From Anodontia alba (lineage: Eukaryota; Mollusca; Bivalvia; Lucinida; Lucinidae): a stretch of DNA of 64,000 nt. The notes under the pieces were generated by a model. The model was not told the origin of the DNA, did no database searches, and saw nothing but the letters and a program-made list of their open reading frames with translations. The DNA lies in NCBI GenBank assembly GCA_964016985.1, contig OZ024831.1, forward strand, positions 25,835,631 through 25,899,630, in the 5' to 3' direction. Made by a program: the position numbers and the translations under genes. Shown here one piece after another: positions 23,986-34,429 of this stretch. Position 1 is the stretch's first letter; every line of letters begins with the position of its first letter.

Positions 23986-24211
23986 CGAAAACACAAGAAA
24001 ATTAAATATCATTTAATGCAAAATAAACTGACCTTAACGTCGAAAAACAGTAAAAATATCTATAATATTTTCCAAGAAGAACCGACTTAACATTTTTATA
24101 GATTATATGCAGTTCTTCATTGTAGTCTACTGCTGAAGAAAGGAATGTTTTATAATGTACTTTTTCGGAATATTCTTAAATATGGTAAAAAGGTTTTTTG
24201 TAAATCCAAAA

Positions 24212-24254
<43 letters not shown>

Positions 24255-24384
24255 ACGATTTATCGCCAAAACTACTAGAAAGTAAGATTGTGTGTTAATA
24301 ACCAAATTAGCCCTTTTGTGCTCCACTGATTGTTTTTATTCTTTGCCCTATGAATAGTATATTACCAAAACATACAATTACACA

Positions 24385-24455
24385 TTATGTAGTTCTATTT
24401 AGAATCGCCACAACGCAACGCTTCTAATGTGTGTTACAAAATGTGTAACGTAGGA
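24385..24455. repeat. A/B-type hairpin, decayed
   Basis: ACACATTATGTAG and AGAATCGCCACAACGCAACG pair partly with CGCTTCTAATGTGTG. It lies just before family A copy 10. Confidence 0.42.
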
Positions 24456-24480
24456 AAATAAGAAGATACTGTCTCGACCT

Positions 24481-24729
24481 CATCACGAAAACATGTCTGT
24501 ATAATTTTGATCCCCTTAAACCCCACTTTAATATAGTAAAACTGGGGTTTACGGGGGTATACATTATTTTTCTTATTTCTGCTCAAAACATAGATTGTGG
24601 GTTCTCGTTAGAACTGCCTCGTGGGGCGGTTCTAATGAGTACATACAATCTATATTTTTTTTTTCTGAAAATTTTCAATTTTTGATTGTAGAATTTTCAG
24701 TATATTTGAATAGGCATGTTTTCGTAACG
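24481..24729 (+). mobile_element. MITE family A, copy 10
   Basis: Both termini are present, with a short deletion after the hairpin (TATATTTTTTTTTTCTGAAAA). The right terminus is TTTTCGTAACG. Confidence 0.85.
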
Positions 24730-24977
24730 TTATATCCCTCTTACAGTGGAGGACCCAGGATTTTTTAATCGATTTGGTCAAACTGCCGTCCTTAACCTAA
24801 ATGTTTGGATTGGACAGACAGGTCTCTTATATATGAAATTGTGTTAATTACACGATGTCAAAAACAAAATGTGTCTCAACGTTATGAAATCTATTTTTGG
24901 ATACATTTCCCCCAACGAAAAATCAGACTAACTTTCACATCCTAGAAGTCTGATCTGTGTCCGCTGGACAGCCTAGG

Positions 24978-25078
24978 AACCCACCCAGCGTACACATGAA
25001 GTTTATACAACATCACATCAACGTGACGTTGCATCGACGTCGATTCGACGTTGTATAAACGTCATGTGCTGGCTTGGA
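24978..25078. mobile_element. ACGTTG-rich palindromic element, copy 1
   Basis: Ends CCACCCAGCGTACACATGA and TCATGTGCTGGC enclose repeated GACGTTG words in an imperfect palindrome. A related element follows within 5 bases. Confidence 0.68.
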
Positions 25079-25082
25079 ACGA

Positions 25083-25176
25083 AGCAAACACACAACGTCG
25101 CAGGAACGTCGTTACAACGTCGCTGCAATGTCACGTTGTATCGACGTTATTCGGACGTTGTGTGTTTGCTGGGTGA
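25083..25176. mobile_element. ACGTTG-rich palindromic element, copy 2
   Basis: AAGCAAACACACAACGTCGC pairs with GGACGTTGTGTGTTTGCTGG. It is the same AAACACACAACGTC type as the copy at 45848. Confidence 0.68.
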
Positions 25177-25179
25177 AGG

Positions 25180-26195
25180 CTTCTTCAGATGAACAGAGAA
25201 GACTTGTCAAACTGCGCATCGCACAGTGTGGTAAGAGTCTTCGCTGGACGTACATCTTTATGGGTACATTTTCTAACGATGAGGTGAAATAATGATACCA
25301 ATAAACTTTACATTATGTAAATGCCCCTCTGCCTATACTTAAGAAATATTTTGAAAATTTTGTCCGATATCTAGAGCAAACGATAGTTTAAAATATTCCT
25401 AATTTATTTTGTTGTTCACTGAAACCGAAAAAAAAAAAAAAACAACAAAAAAAAAAAAAAAAAAAACAACAACAAAAAAACAAACAAACAAAAAAAACAT
25501 ACTTTGCAAACTTATTTAAAAACAATCGCTAATAAATAGCTGTAAACGTCTACATTGGTGACATTTTTATATGTTTGTTTCTTTCTTTGTAGAAACAAGT
25601 TCAGTAACAGTAAAAAACAAGTAAAATTAAAAGAATATAAAATCAGATACACGTATAATATTGTTTAAATGTTATCACAAACTGAAAAATAATGACTTTC
25701 AGGCTTTGCGAAAACAAAAGATCAATAATTAGTTAAAAGAAAACAAAATGTAACTCTAAAAATTGTTATTAATGCATTGAAGACGCAGATCAGTCTTTAT
25801 ATGCCATAGTTCCAGACGAGACACTTGTTTTCAATCAAGAAGTATCTATATATTTTTCTTATTCCTCCATGAAAACGTTTGTTGTGGGTACTCATTAAAA
25901 GCGCCTCGTTGAGGAACTTGTAATGAGATATATTGTTCGGACTTTTCTGTCTATCACCCAATGTAATCGTAAAGACATGCCTGAGGAAACAGTATAGACT
26001 CAGATTAGACGCCACAGAATGCAGCCTCAAATGAAGGTCTCCACGTTTTGATACTCACTTAGCATTTTAAGACATAGGTTTAATGAAAAGGATTGGTTCA
26101 TGCTGTAAGGTGCTAAGAAGCTATTGTGTCTGCAATTTCGGGTAAAGACTTTATTTCGATCCGAGATATTACTTTCACCTTTTTCTTAATAGTGC
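25180..26195. other. A-rich non-coding DNA
   Basis: Holds A/C-rich tract 25430-25500 and a decayed hairpin near 25900; no gene recognised. Confidence 0.5.
25862..25945. repeat. A/B-type hairpin, decayed
   Basis: GTTGTGGGTACTCATTAAAA and GCGCCTCGTTGAGGAACTTG remain; the right arm has diverged. Confidence 0.45.
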
Positions 26196-26418
26196 CCAGA
26201 GTGCCACCCTACACTACTACTCTTGTACCTTAATTCTTTGGACCGGCCCAATTTCAACAGAAGGGGTGTCTGGTTAGTTTTTTTATTATTACAACGTTTT
26301 CTAAAGAAATTCATGTATTTAATGCAAAAAAAGTGTAGACCCTGATCAGACGCCGCGTTCTGTGGCGTCTGATCTGGGTCTACGCTGTTTGCCAGTGTCC
26401 CTTTCATAAACAGGTTAA
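26195..26418. mobile_element. MITE family C2, copy 4
   Basis: Hairpin GATCAGACGCCGCGTTC with one mismatch in the return arm (GTGGCGTCTGATC). The right end CATAAACAGGTTAAA is shortened. Confidence 0.68.
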
Positions 26419-26419
26419 A

Positions 26420-27820
26420 CCATTTTTATGTTTAATCATGATTTGTTGGTGTCACGAAACTTCTTTGCTAAATTTTTTTCACTTGACTGGATAAATAAAT
26501 AAATAAATAAACATAATCTAGGTAGTAAAACATAGGATCTAAATGATTTATCAGCGATGGAATTCGATGTGACGAATAAAGCATTGTTGTCAAACATGTT
26601 GAGGTTCAAGTTATGTGCCAGAAGATAAATGTGGTGGGGAGAGGGTAACTTATGGCGTCGATATAGTAGTATGCAATGTTCTTAAGAAAATATTGCGCAA
26701 TTATAACAATTATAATCACTTTTTTTATTACTTTGAAACATGCAAATTAATTATGTTAATAGCAGTTTTGCCGTTTACTGCCGTTTATATACATAACTAC
26801 AAGATACAGAACAATTAGAATTATCGCAAGAATTACAGATGAGAAGAATCGTTGGTCTTGCTGTGTATACTTGGAATAACAATAAAAAGGGAAAAAAGTA
26901 AGAAATTAAAAACAGAGGCAACTGTTTTCTCACACGCCAGCGCTGTTTAATTAACCGTCACTCAACATGAAGAGATAAAATTACATCAACTTGCGTGAAA
27001 CTATGTCGATTCCACATTCTCAATGTCAAAAACGAGAATATACTTTGTACTTTGTAAACTATGGCATATTTCTAGCAACAACAACTACTACTAACAACAA
27101 CAACAACAAGAACAAGTGTATGACAAAAATGAGTACTTTGTCGCGGTAAGAGAAAATGGAAAACTTTCTTTTCAAATTTATAAATTTACAGTTCAAATTG
27201 TTATTGTTCTTCTTTTCTTTTTTTTTCTTTTTTTTTTTAATATAATGGATCTAACACGTGTTGAATGTCAGACGTTTCTTTTCCGGAATTCAGAAACTGA
27301 CCTTTAATCTGCTATATTTAAATAAACAATGATTGATATAGGTTTTTCTTATGCTTTGGAAACCGCGTTTAACGTGACATTCAAAAGATCAACTTATATG
27401 CATTCTTAACCGCATTCGGAGAAAATGGAATGAGCTGTTAAGTCCCGTTTTCAAAAGCAAATAATTATTATAATAAAAATAAACCAAATATCATGCAACT
27501 ACCATCCACTAATGATTCCAACAGCATGCTAAAGGTTAACCGCAAAAAACATGTGCCGATAAACGCAACTGTATATAACGATAGTCTGTCTTGCAAATCT
27601 ACACTACATAATTAAGTTTTAATGCCTCGATTTACATTACATGCAGAAAAATGAGAACACGTCAATGTATATATTTTTGTAACATCTCAATCCTGACTGC
27701 CTTTCAATAAAAAATCTTAACCTAGAAAAATACTTCTACACATTAGTTCTAAATGTACAACTAACTCTCTTTGAACAAACACTCCATACAAAGACAAAAT
27801 TCGTTGTACTGTTAATTTGA
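26420..27820. other. repeat-poor AT-rich segment in Hox3 intron 1
   Basis: About 1.4 kb, nearly free of the dispersed elements seen elsewhere, immediately before family A copy 11. No coding frame or RNA gene recognised. Confidence 0.55.
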
Positions 27821-27821
27821 C

Positions 27822-28069
27822 TTACGAATTTACCGCCAAAAAACAAAAGTTTTCAGATAAAAAATTCTGATATTTTTCATATTTCTGCTCAAAACATAGA
27901 TTGTGGGTACCCGTTAGAACCGCCTCGACGAGGCGGTTCTAACAAGTGCCCACAATCTCTGTTTTTGTGCAGAAATAATAAAGTAATATATACCCCTGTA
28001 AACCCCAGTTTTATTATATAAAAGTGGGGTTTAAGGGGGTCAAAATTATATAGGCATGTTTTCGTGATG
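27822..28069 (-). mobile_element. MITE family A, copy 11, downstream flank of Hox3 exon 1
   Basis: The left end keeps only TTACGAA before a jump to TTTACCGCC; the right end is complete (GGCATGTTTTCGTGATG). It lies in the first intron of Hox3, about 560 bases from the exon. Confidence 0.84.
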
Positions 28070-28121
28070 GGCCTTCGCTCATGAGGAAATTATCCGAGAA
28101 AATTACATTTTATATTTCAAG

Positions 28122-28192
28122 AAACATATGTTTTGGATAATAGTTAGAATCGCCTCAATGATGCGATTCTAACAAATATCCAGAAAGTATAT
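28122..28192. repeat. A/B-type hairpin in Hox3 intron 1
   Basis: ATAGTTAGAATCGCCTCAAT pairs with GATGCGATTCTAACAAATA. It lies about 440 bases from Hox3 exon 1. Confidence 0.58.
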
Positions 28193-28199
28193 TCTAAGA

Positions 28200-28624
28200 C
28201 GAGATACGAATAAAACAAGACCTTCCTTATATATTCTGCGCATTTAGGATTCTTTACAACAGTGAATTTATTTTAACGGCAACAAATGGGAACAAATTTT
28301 GCCGTTGTAACTAGAGTTCACTATACATGTGATTTAATTAAAAACGTCTATTACTTACGTTCTATAAATTTATCCATATTGTTTACGTTATGATTTATCC
28401 GCTATAAATGTTCACGTTAAATTTACGATGATTTACGCCACGTTGGCTCAACAAACGTCTAAAATAGTCAACACTCTCACTAATAAAGCGATACACAATA
28501 ATAAATACAGTTCGCTTGTCTTCTTGACATTTATGGCCCTACACACAAGGGATAAGGTGATAAATTTGACAGATTGGGGAAAAACTGCTCTCGGCAATTG
28601 GGCAATAAATCAAACAAAAGTCGT
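28200..28624. other. start of Hox3 intron 1, repeat-free
   Basis: Sequence directly downstream of the donor, AT-rich, with TTTATGG and TTTACGA-type words but no recognised element. Open frames on the plus strand cross into the exon antisense and are not credible genes. Confidence 0.5.
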
Positions 28625-28634
28625 ACTAACCTGG
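28625..28634 (-). other. Hox3 exon 1 splice donor
   Basis: Read on the minus strand the junction is CCAG|GTTAGT, a good match to the metazoan donor consensus. The last exon base is 28631 and the intron GT is 28630-28629. The exon ends one base into a codon (phase 1), and continued reading meets a TAG at once, so the splice is needed for the homeodomain to be joined. Confidence 0.85.
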
Positions 28635-29072
28635 CAAATTTTGTGGTTGTTGTTGTTGCTGCTGGTGCTGCTGCTGTTGCTGCTGTCGTTTATTGTTCTG
28701 TCGCGATTCCTTCATCCAGGGATATATCTCCTTTTTCGCGTGCACTGAATTTTGCGTCGGAGACCCCATATTTTGTCCGCACGTCATGTTTTGCATACAC
28801 TGGGTCGAAAAATGTTCCCCGTAATGACTCGGGCTTATATCCCCGCCGTTATTTGACACTGGAGGCAAGTTACACTGTTGCTGAGGAAAATAATCTCCAC
28901 CTGGGGGTGAGGGGCTAGGGTCCCCGAAATTGCCCCCGCCGCCGTCATTATAACAATATCCATTTTCAGAGGGATAATAAGAATTAAATGACTGATGTTG
29001 GTAATTATAAAATCCTGTCTTCTGCATTTCGCGATTACCTAAATTTATTTCATTCTCTTTAGTTACTGACAT
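28631..29072 (-). CDS. Hox3: Hox3 homeobox protein, first coding exon (partial gene)
   Basis: This exon encodes the N-terminal half of a Hox paralogue-group-3 transcription factor, a nuclear protein that patterns the body axis. Seen: I-Y-P-W-M at residues 116-120 of the longest reading, followed by K-E-S-R-Q-N, the extended hexapeptide (PBC/Exd contact motif) specific to Hox3. A second Met (residue 16, codon 29025-29027) opens M-Q-K-T-G-F-Y, matching the M-Q-K start known in vertebrate Hox3 proteins, so it is the likelier start. A Tyr/Asn/Gly-rich stretch follows, then a Gln-rich tract at residues 130-142 and the splice donor. The homeodomain is absent here and must be on a later exon at lower coordinates, outside the window. 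An in-frame TAG lies upstream of the first Met. The plus-strand open frames over this exon are antisense shadows. The Hox3 call is near certain; the exact start is not. Confidence 0.93.
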
Positions 29073-29170
29073 GCTATACCTCGATCCATTGCTCTATCGA
29101 CTTCCCTTTCCATCACGTGATTAATGCTCCTCCAATCACGGATGTGTTCGGTGAAACTCTTCAACAAAAT
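29028..29170 (-). promoter_or_regulatory. Hox3 5' leader with candidate splice acceptor
   Basis: Minus-strand sequence ending TTTTCTTTACAG at 29171-29182 is a strong polypyrimidine-AG acceptor, so a non-coding upstream exon may be spliced to the leader at 29170. Within the leader are an inverted CCAAT box (TGATTGG) and a near-palindromic ATCACGTGAT E-box. Either an acceptor or a core promoter could explain this segment; the sequence alone does not decide. Confidence 0.4.
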
Positions 29171-29324
29171 CTGTAAAGAAAACACACGGTGTCAGTAAAC
29201 AAAATGCGCTGAAATCAACATCAATATCATCACTGGAGCAATACGATTCGCATAAATAACTACGAGCTGACAAAAACTCTCTCAAATACTTCAGTCGTAC
29301 AAAGATGGTAGAGCGTATACAATA

Positions 29325-29553
29325 TACCAACTTTACCCTAGGTATTGAGACAGGCAGGCCTGGGCAAACAGTGTAGACCCAGATCAGACGCCGCGTTACG
29401 CGGCGTCTGATCTGGGTCTACACTATTTGCCTCCCAACCAGCAATTTTATAAACACATTAAATGGTAATAAAATGGGTTTGTTCAAAGTTTGGGACAAGT
29501 ATAGCAAGGAGTCAGGACCTCCAAATATTTAGGGTAAATTAGGTATTAGTTAC
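29325..29553. mobile_element. MITE family C, copy 3, upstream flank of Hox3 exon 1
   Basis: Perfect hairpin (GACGCCGCGTTACGCGGCGTC, 29387-29407) with both arms. Ends are TTTACCCTAGGTATTGAG and ATATTTAGGGTAAATTAGG. It begins about 250 bases upstream of the Hox3 start codons, so the exon lies between two MITEs. Confidence 0.8.
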
Positions 29554-29955
29554 ATCAGACACCGTAGTATTTGTGTTACGGTTTGAGCCTGGATTCAGAA
29601 GCTCTTTCACATTAAGTCAGGCTTAGCTAATTGTTTGGTTCTACTCATAAAGCTGGCAGTAATGTTGGGTAATACCTTATGTCTGGCGCGGTTGTTATGC
29701 ATTCTGGCAGGACAGCACCAATTACGAATGTTTGCTTTATTTTTTTTTTCGACTGAAGAAAGGAGAGAAAGATAATCGAAACTCCTGAAATATAAATAAG
29801 GGAATTGTCGGTTGATAAAAAAAAGGATCAAAGTGCCTCGAAATTTTACGTTAATAACAATGATGGTACAGAACAGTCTTCGTTATGCGAGTTGAGCAGG
29901 ACGGTTGTTGTTTACACACGCTGTGTATGTGCAGCAGAGTATGCAGAATATAGTA

Positions 29956-29956
<1 letters not shown>

Positions 29957-29990
<34 letters not shown>

Positions 29991-30080
29991 GATAATAACA
30001 ATAACAACATCATCAACAATAACAACAACAATAATAATTAATAATAATATTGATAATAATAATAATAATAATAATAATAG
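29957..30080. repeat. (AAT)n / (AAC)n tract
   Basis: Two AAT blocks separated by an AAC-rich stretch, about 900 bases upstream of Hox3 exon 1. The Asn-rich open frame over it is not a gene. Confidence 0.93.
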
Positions 30081-30623
30081 TCAACGACGAAAATAGCAAA
30101 AGGCAACTGAGAGGTTCTTTTCTATAATAGGATATAGTGTACAGTCCCACAGAAATCCCTTAGCTGAAGGATGTTGCTGTTTTTTTTTTTGTTTTTTTTT
30201 TGTTTTTTTGTTTTTTTGTTTATTTTTTAAATAATTTTCTAATAGAAAAAAAATAGTTCTTTAACCTTACAAGATGACATCAAAATTACTAGAAAAAAAT
30301 GACAGCCAGGTTCTTTCATTTTTTCCCCAATAAATAGTATTTCATGCGATTCCCTTGAAATGACAAATATTACTTCAAGCGAAAAATATACAAAGTCTTA
30401 GTGTATCCAATCCCCATAATTAAATTATGTGCCTATACTAAGAAGTCAATCGGCATTTTCAGACGCTTGTCTGGGTCGTCGTTGTTTGTCTGTGTCTTAA
30501 AGTTAGTTATTGTTTATAGTGTATATGTAAGAAAGAAAATGTCAAGTGGTTAATTTTTTGTTTCATGAAAACGACGCATACGAAAAGGACTTTAATATTG
30601 TATGACCCCAATATAATAATTTA

Positions 30624-30828
30624 CAGTCGACTCTGGTTACATGTATCCTTAGGCGCCATTTCTCCTCTTTTCCACAATAATTTCAATATGGAGTCAAATT
30701 GCATATTCACTTGTGAAATGTGGTTGTTCGATTTATTTTTTGCTTAATTCTGCAAATTTGATATGTCGAGATACGAATATCTCGAAGTATTTCAGATAGT
30801 CCTTGGACGTCGAGATAACGGGAGCAGA
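30624..30828. mobile_element. pogo/Tigger-like MITE, copy 2 (decayed)
   Basis: Starts CAGTCGACTCTGGTTAC and shares TTTCTCCTCTTTTCCACAAT and ATGTCGAGATACG with copy 1. The right end is eroded (GAGATAACGGGAGCAG). Confidence 0.65.
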
Positions 30829-31049
30829 TTTTAAACTTGGCGAGTGACTGAAGAAATAAAATCTAACTCATATTATTAATTACTAATAAATATCAACAGG
30901 GCCGTTTCTGTCATTGATACATTCTGCATATATGGTGATCTGTTATTGAATAGCAATTTCCCGGATGTGCAGGCTGATTTCGGCATTCGCTGTCGGCATA
31001 TGCGTACAGGCGTATACCAAGGATAGAAAAAAAAAAAAAAAAAAAACTG

Positions 31050-31126
31050 CCCAAGATCCGATTCGAACACACGATACCTAGGATTGCCAATTAAGAGCGC
31101 TGACCACTAGGTCACCTAGCCCAGCC
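31050..31126 (-). repeat. tRNA-derived SINE-like head
   Basis: On the minus strand there is a box A-like TGACCTAGTGGTCAG and a box B-like GTGTTCGAATCGGATC at tRNA spacing. A 20-base T run follows on that strand. Stem pairing is weak, so a functional tRNA is unlikely. Confidence 0.5.
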
Positions 31127-31185
31127 AGAGCCTCAAGACAGAACAGACAGATAGTCAAGGAAACCAAAGGTTTGTTCATTTCCTA

Positions 31186-31564
31186 TACAGTCGAACCCCA
31201 ATAGCTCGTACATCTTTTGGGTCATGTAAATTTGTTCTAGACATGGGAGTACCTCAACTCATGGGTAGTCCGAGCTACTAAAGGTTAATCAAACCGCTAG
31301 GTCAGGAGGCACATGAATTTTATTTAGGAACGTCTTTTCGATTTCGATGTATGTTGTGTGTACTCATTAGAATCGCCTCATCGAGGCGATTCTAATGAGT
31401 GCACACAACAACATTTCATGATAAAATACGAAAATTTCTCTTAAATATCCGTAAATGTTTGTTTTCTTGGGCTATCAAGTTAATTTCCTAGGGACTCCAA
31501 AACGAGGTCGAGTTAGCTATAGTAAACGAGTTATCGGTGTTCGAGTCATTGAGGTTTTACTGTA
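31186..31564 (+). mobile_element. MITE family B, copy 4 (uninterrupted)
   Basis: The cleanest copy at 379 bp: TACAGTCGAACCCCAATAGC to TTGAGGTTTTACTGTA, with the perfect hairpin ATTAGAATCGCC-TCATCGA-GGCGATTCTAAT. The TA at both ends would fit a Tc1/mariner-type origin. Confidence 0.82.
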
Positions 31565-31589
31565 ATAAGAAGGAGTCAATACATAATTA

Positions 31590-31770
31590 CGGAGAGACAG
31601 CTGTGTCAAAATGGATTTTCCTTCCTTCTGAAAATGGTCTTCTCTAGCAAATCCATCCCCTTTACCGTTAGATACCTTAAGGGGAGCAAATTCTTTTCTT
31701 TTATAGAAGACCCTTTTCCAGAAAGGCTACATTCTGCAGTAAGGCAAACGGAAAGCTACAAAAGTTGTCT
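31590..31770. mobile_element. MITE family I, decayed copy
   Basis: AGACAGCTGTGTCAAAATGG and TTCCTTCTGAAAATGG are followed by ATAGAAGACCCTTTTCC; the central arms no longer pair well. A short open frame over it is not a gene. Confidence 0.5.
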
Positions 31771-32035
31771 CCATTGTAGAAAAAAAACCCGAACAATTTA
31801 CCATGAGTACCTAATCCCCGTAATGTTAAAGTTTTCTCTACAGATGGGTCGTTTAAAGTCGAAATTATTTTAATTTTTATGCCGCTGTGGAATAATTATA
31901 TCGGAAACTGGTATAAATATGTCTTTAATGAAACTGAGCAACGTGATGTGCTTTCGTCCTAAACTGGCGTTATTAAGAAAGCGCACATAAAATAAATAAT
32001 TTACGAAAGACAAAACAAAAAAAAAAAAAAAAAAA

Positions 32036-32068
<33 letters not shown>

Positions 32069-32103
32069 AATTAAAAGAAAAACAGTAAGGAAAAATGATA
32101 GGC

Positions 32104-32384
32104 CATCACGAAAACATGCCTATATAATTTTGATCCCCTTAAACCCCACTTTTATACAGTAAAACTGGGGTTTACAGGGGTATACATTATTTTTCTTATT
32201 TCTGCTCAAAAACATAGATTGTGGGTACTCGTTAGAACCGCCTCGTCGAGGCGGTTCTAACGAGTACCCACAATCTATGTTATGATCAGAAATATGTAAA
32301 ATATAGGATTTTTTTTTCTGAAAAGTTTCATTTTTTTGGTGGTAAAACTTTTCAGTATATTTTAATAGGCATGTTTTCGTAATG
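32104..32384 (+). mobile_element. MITE family A, copy 12
   Basis: One of the best-preserved copies: full length with the perfect hairpin tip GCCTCGTCGAGGC and paired arms of about 50 bases. Confidence 0.88.
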
Positions 32385-32391
32385 GGAACAA

Positions 32392-32582
32392 GTACCTATA
32401 AATACCCAGCATATCAAGAAAGAGACATTGATAAACAATAAAGAAGACCCAGGTAAGGCGGAGCATCAGGGTCTACATTGTTTACATTTATAAGAAATTT
32501 CTATAAAGACAACCCAGACACCCTTAAATTGGAAACGGACTTGTCTAATGTGTAGGCATTAATGATATAGTTCTCACTTATT
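32392..32582. mobile_element. MITE family C2, hairpin-deleted copy
   Basis: Starts within 10 bases of family A copy 12. It keeps ACAATAAAGAAGACCCAGG and CACCCTTAAATTGGAAACGG arms, but the hairpin core is reduced to AAGGCGGAGCATCAGGG. Confidence 0.5.
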
Positions 32583-32744
32583 CAATTACCATTACAGGGT
32601 CAAACAATTCAGTAGTTGTTCTGTCTTTATTTTTTTCACAGATAGTTCAAAATTTCGCTATTTTTTTGTTCATGAATCTACAAAATCTACAAAATTATTC
32701 ATTTACAAATCTGGAGTTATTGTCAATTTATTACATCCATCTAA

Positions 32745-32940
32745 AATCCGAACTGAGTAAGGAGCTTCACAAACGCAGTATCTTTGGAGCGCTCACGTTT
32801 TAGTCGTCACTGATTCGAATCTCGCTCAGATAGTTCTTATGTATGTACGTTGCCCTTGAGCAGAGTGTTTGTCATGTCGTCAACTTGTCATCGACCCGAA
32901 AAGGCTGAAATATTGCTAACGGGGCATTAAATAAACAATT
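32745..32940 (+). repeat. possible SINE with ATTAAATAAAC tail
   Basis: A box B-like TGATTCGAATC sits about 60 bp into the segment. The body reads into GGCTGAAATATTGC and then a GCATTAAATAAAC end, a layout typical of molluscan SINEs with conserved central and tail domains. Box A is poor. The family is not identified. Confidence 0.35.
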
Positions 32941-32961
32941 GGCGCATAAACTCCGGCTTAT

Positions 32962-33157
32962 ACTGGCTCCAGTCTGCAGTGACTAAAGGTTTATTCTTAC
33001 AATCATGTTTGATAATCCACTAAAATAAAGCAAAATAATATATTATGACCATAAAGGCTGGTCACTGGTGACCAGCCTTTATGGTCATGATATTATTTTG
33101 GTTTTATTTTATCGGATTATAAGATTAAGATTAAGTCACTGGAGACTGGAACCAGTC
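32962..33157. mobile_element. MITE family F, copy 1
   Basis: About 196 bp, almost wholly palindromic: ACTGGCTCCAGTCT outside and ATAAAGGCTGGTCACTGG inside. Arms pair over roughly 90 bases with small differences. Confidence 0.8.
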
Positions 33158-33238
33158 TAATTTCAGCTCAATATTCACTTCTTGGTACCCTGGTCATGCT
33201 TCCTTGTTTGATCAAAGATCAGTGATCAGTGTAGAACC

Positions 33239-33240
<2 letters not shown>

Positions 33241-33304
<64 letters not shown>
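33241..33304. repeat. (CT)n microsatellite
   Basis: About 31 CT units. Confidence 0.97.
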
Positions 33305-33308
<4 letters not shown>

Positions 33309-33619
33309 ATGTTTGTTAAATCCCTGTTTGGCTTGACTGGGTCGATCCGCCGGATCTTTTTTTTTCTTTTTCTTTATGCGTAATCTTTTTCGTCGGGTAG
33401 TAAGTCTGCTTTGTGGAAGATAGCGTGCTCCGATGCTTCAATCGTAGATAAGTCAATAATTGAATTTGCTGTCGCCATTTCAATTGATTTCTGTCTTGCA
33501 CCCTATCACGAGAAAAACGCAAAAGAAGTCACGCACAGATAGTGCTGACCAATAACAGTCTTCTCATAGGCACGGTCTGCCATGACCATTTTCCTCTATA
33601 TAAAATAAATATTTTACTG

Positions 33620-33692
33620 GCGAACAGCGAAGGCTCTGAACAGCCTGCGCAATTGCGCAGGCTGCTCAGAGCCGTCGCTGTTCGCATATCGC
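33620..33692. repeat. family E hairpin
   Basis: GCGAACAGCGAAGGCTCTGA pairs with TCAGAGCCGTCGCTGTTCGC around CCTGCGCAATTGCGCAGG, almost without mismatches. Confidence 0.68.
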
Positions 33693-34269
33693 ATACCGAG
33701 GGCATACCTTTGTTCCGATTAACTCTGTTTCAACATTAGCTTTTCTGCGTCAACGAGAAGTCGTGAAAGTCAGAAATGTACATTAAAACGCCAGACCTTA
33801 TCAAAAGACGGAAGTAAGAACTAGATATTTCCATTTACGGGAAATGCTGTCGTTAGCACGGCATATTAAACATTGATACTGTTTTCTTCTCAATTTACAA
33901 TACAACTTTATTCAGATGTTAAACATCTCCTCTGAATACGGCCTTTGTGAGAAGGCCAATCGTCTTCCCGGTTATGAATGCGTGGTCCCTTGCCGGCTTC
34001 GTTTTGTATTTTCATCAACGCATTTGTATGTTGTAGAATAGATATTTGTTCTAAATAGGTTTATAGAAGAGGAAAAGACTGGGTTGTATAGACTGTCTGC
34101 GCTGCATGGACAACATCTGCAGCGGTCATGTATGGGAAATATTTGGGTTCCCACAATGGTCCTCAGAAATTAAGTTGGTAGTACAAACCACTGCTCTTGT
34201 GTCCTTTTGTTCTAAAATAAAGACCCATCTCCCTCACACCTACGATCGGCTTCCGCCCCTTCCTCCGCA

Positions 34270-34412
34270 TATATTTGAGCCGGGGCACAGCATTTCCTAC
34301 AATCAGTCGTCTCATCCGAACTGTCTGATCAGAGTCTTCACAGGGCATATTGTGGGTAGCTGGCCAAAGATCTTTCAGGCGGACAGCGAAGACTTTGATC
34401 AGCCTGCATGTA
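34270..34412. mobile_element. MITE family E, half copy
   Basis: TTTGAGCCGGGGCACAGC starts it; CTGTCTGATCAGAGTCTTC and GCGAAGACTTTGATCAGCC follow. The right terminal repeat is absent. Confidence 0.62.
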
Positions 34413-34429
34413 GTAAAATGGATCTTCAA

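Noticed and set aside
28428..28918. Open frames of 106 and 114 residues on the plus strand over the Hox3 exon
   Set aside because: They are antisense to a clearly coding exon; the Leu/Val/Ala runs are the complement of the CAG/CAA polyglutamine tract.
33900..34000. AATAAA on the minus strand near 33910 as the 3' end of a gene
   Set aside because: No coding frame precedes it on that strand; a lone AATAAA in AT-rich DNA is expected by chance.
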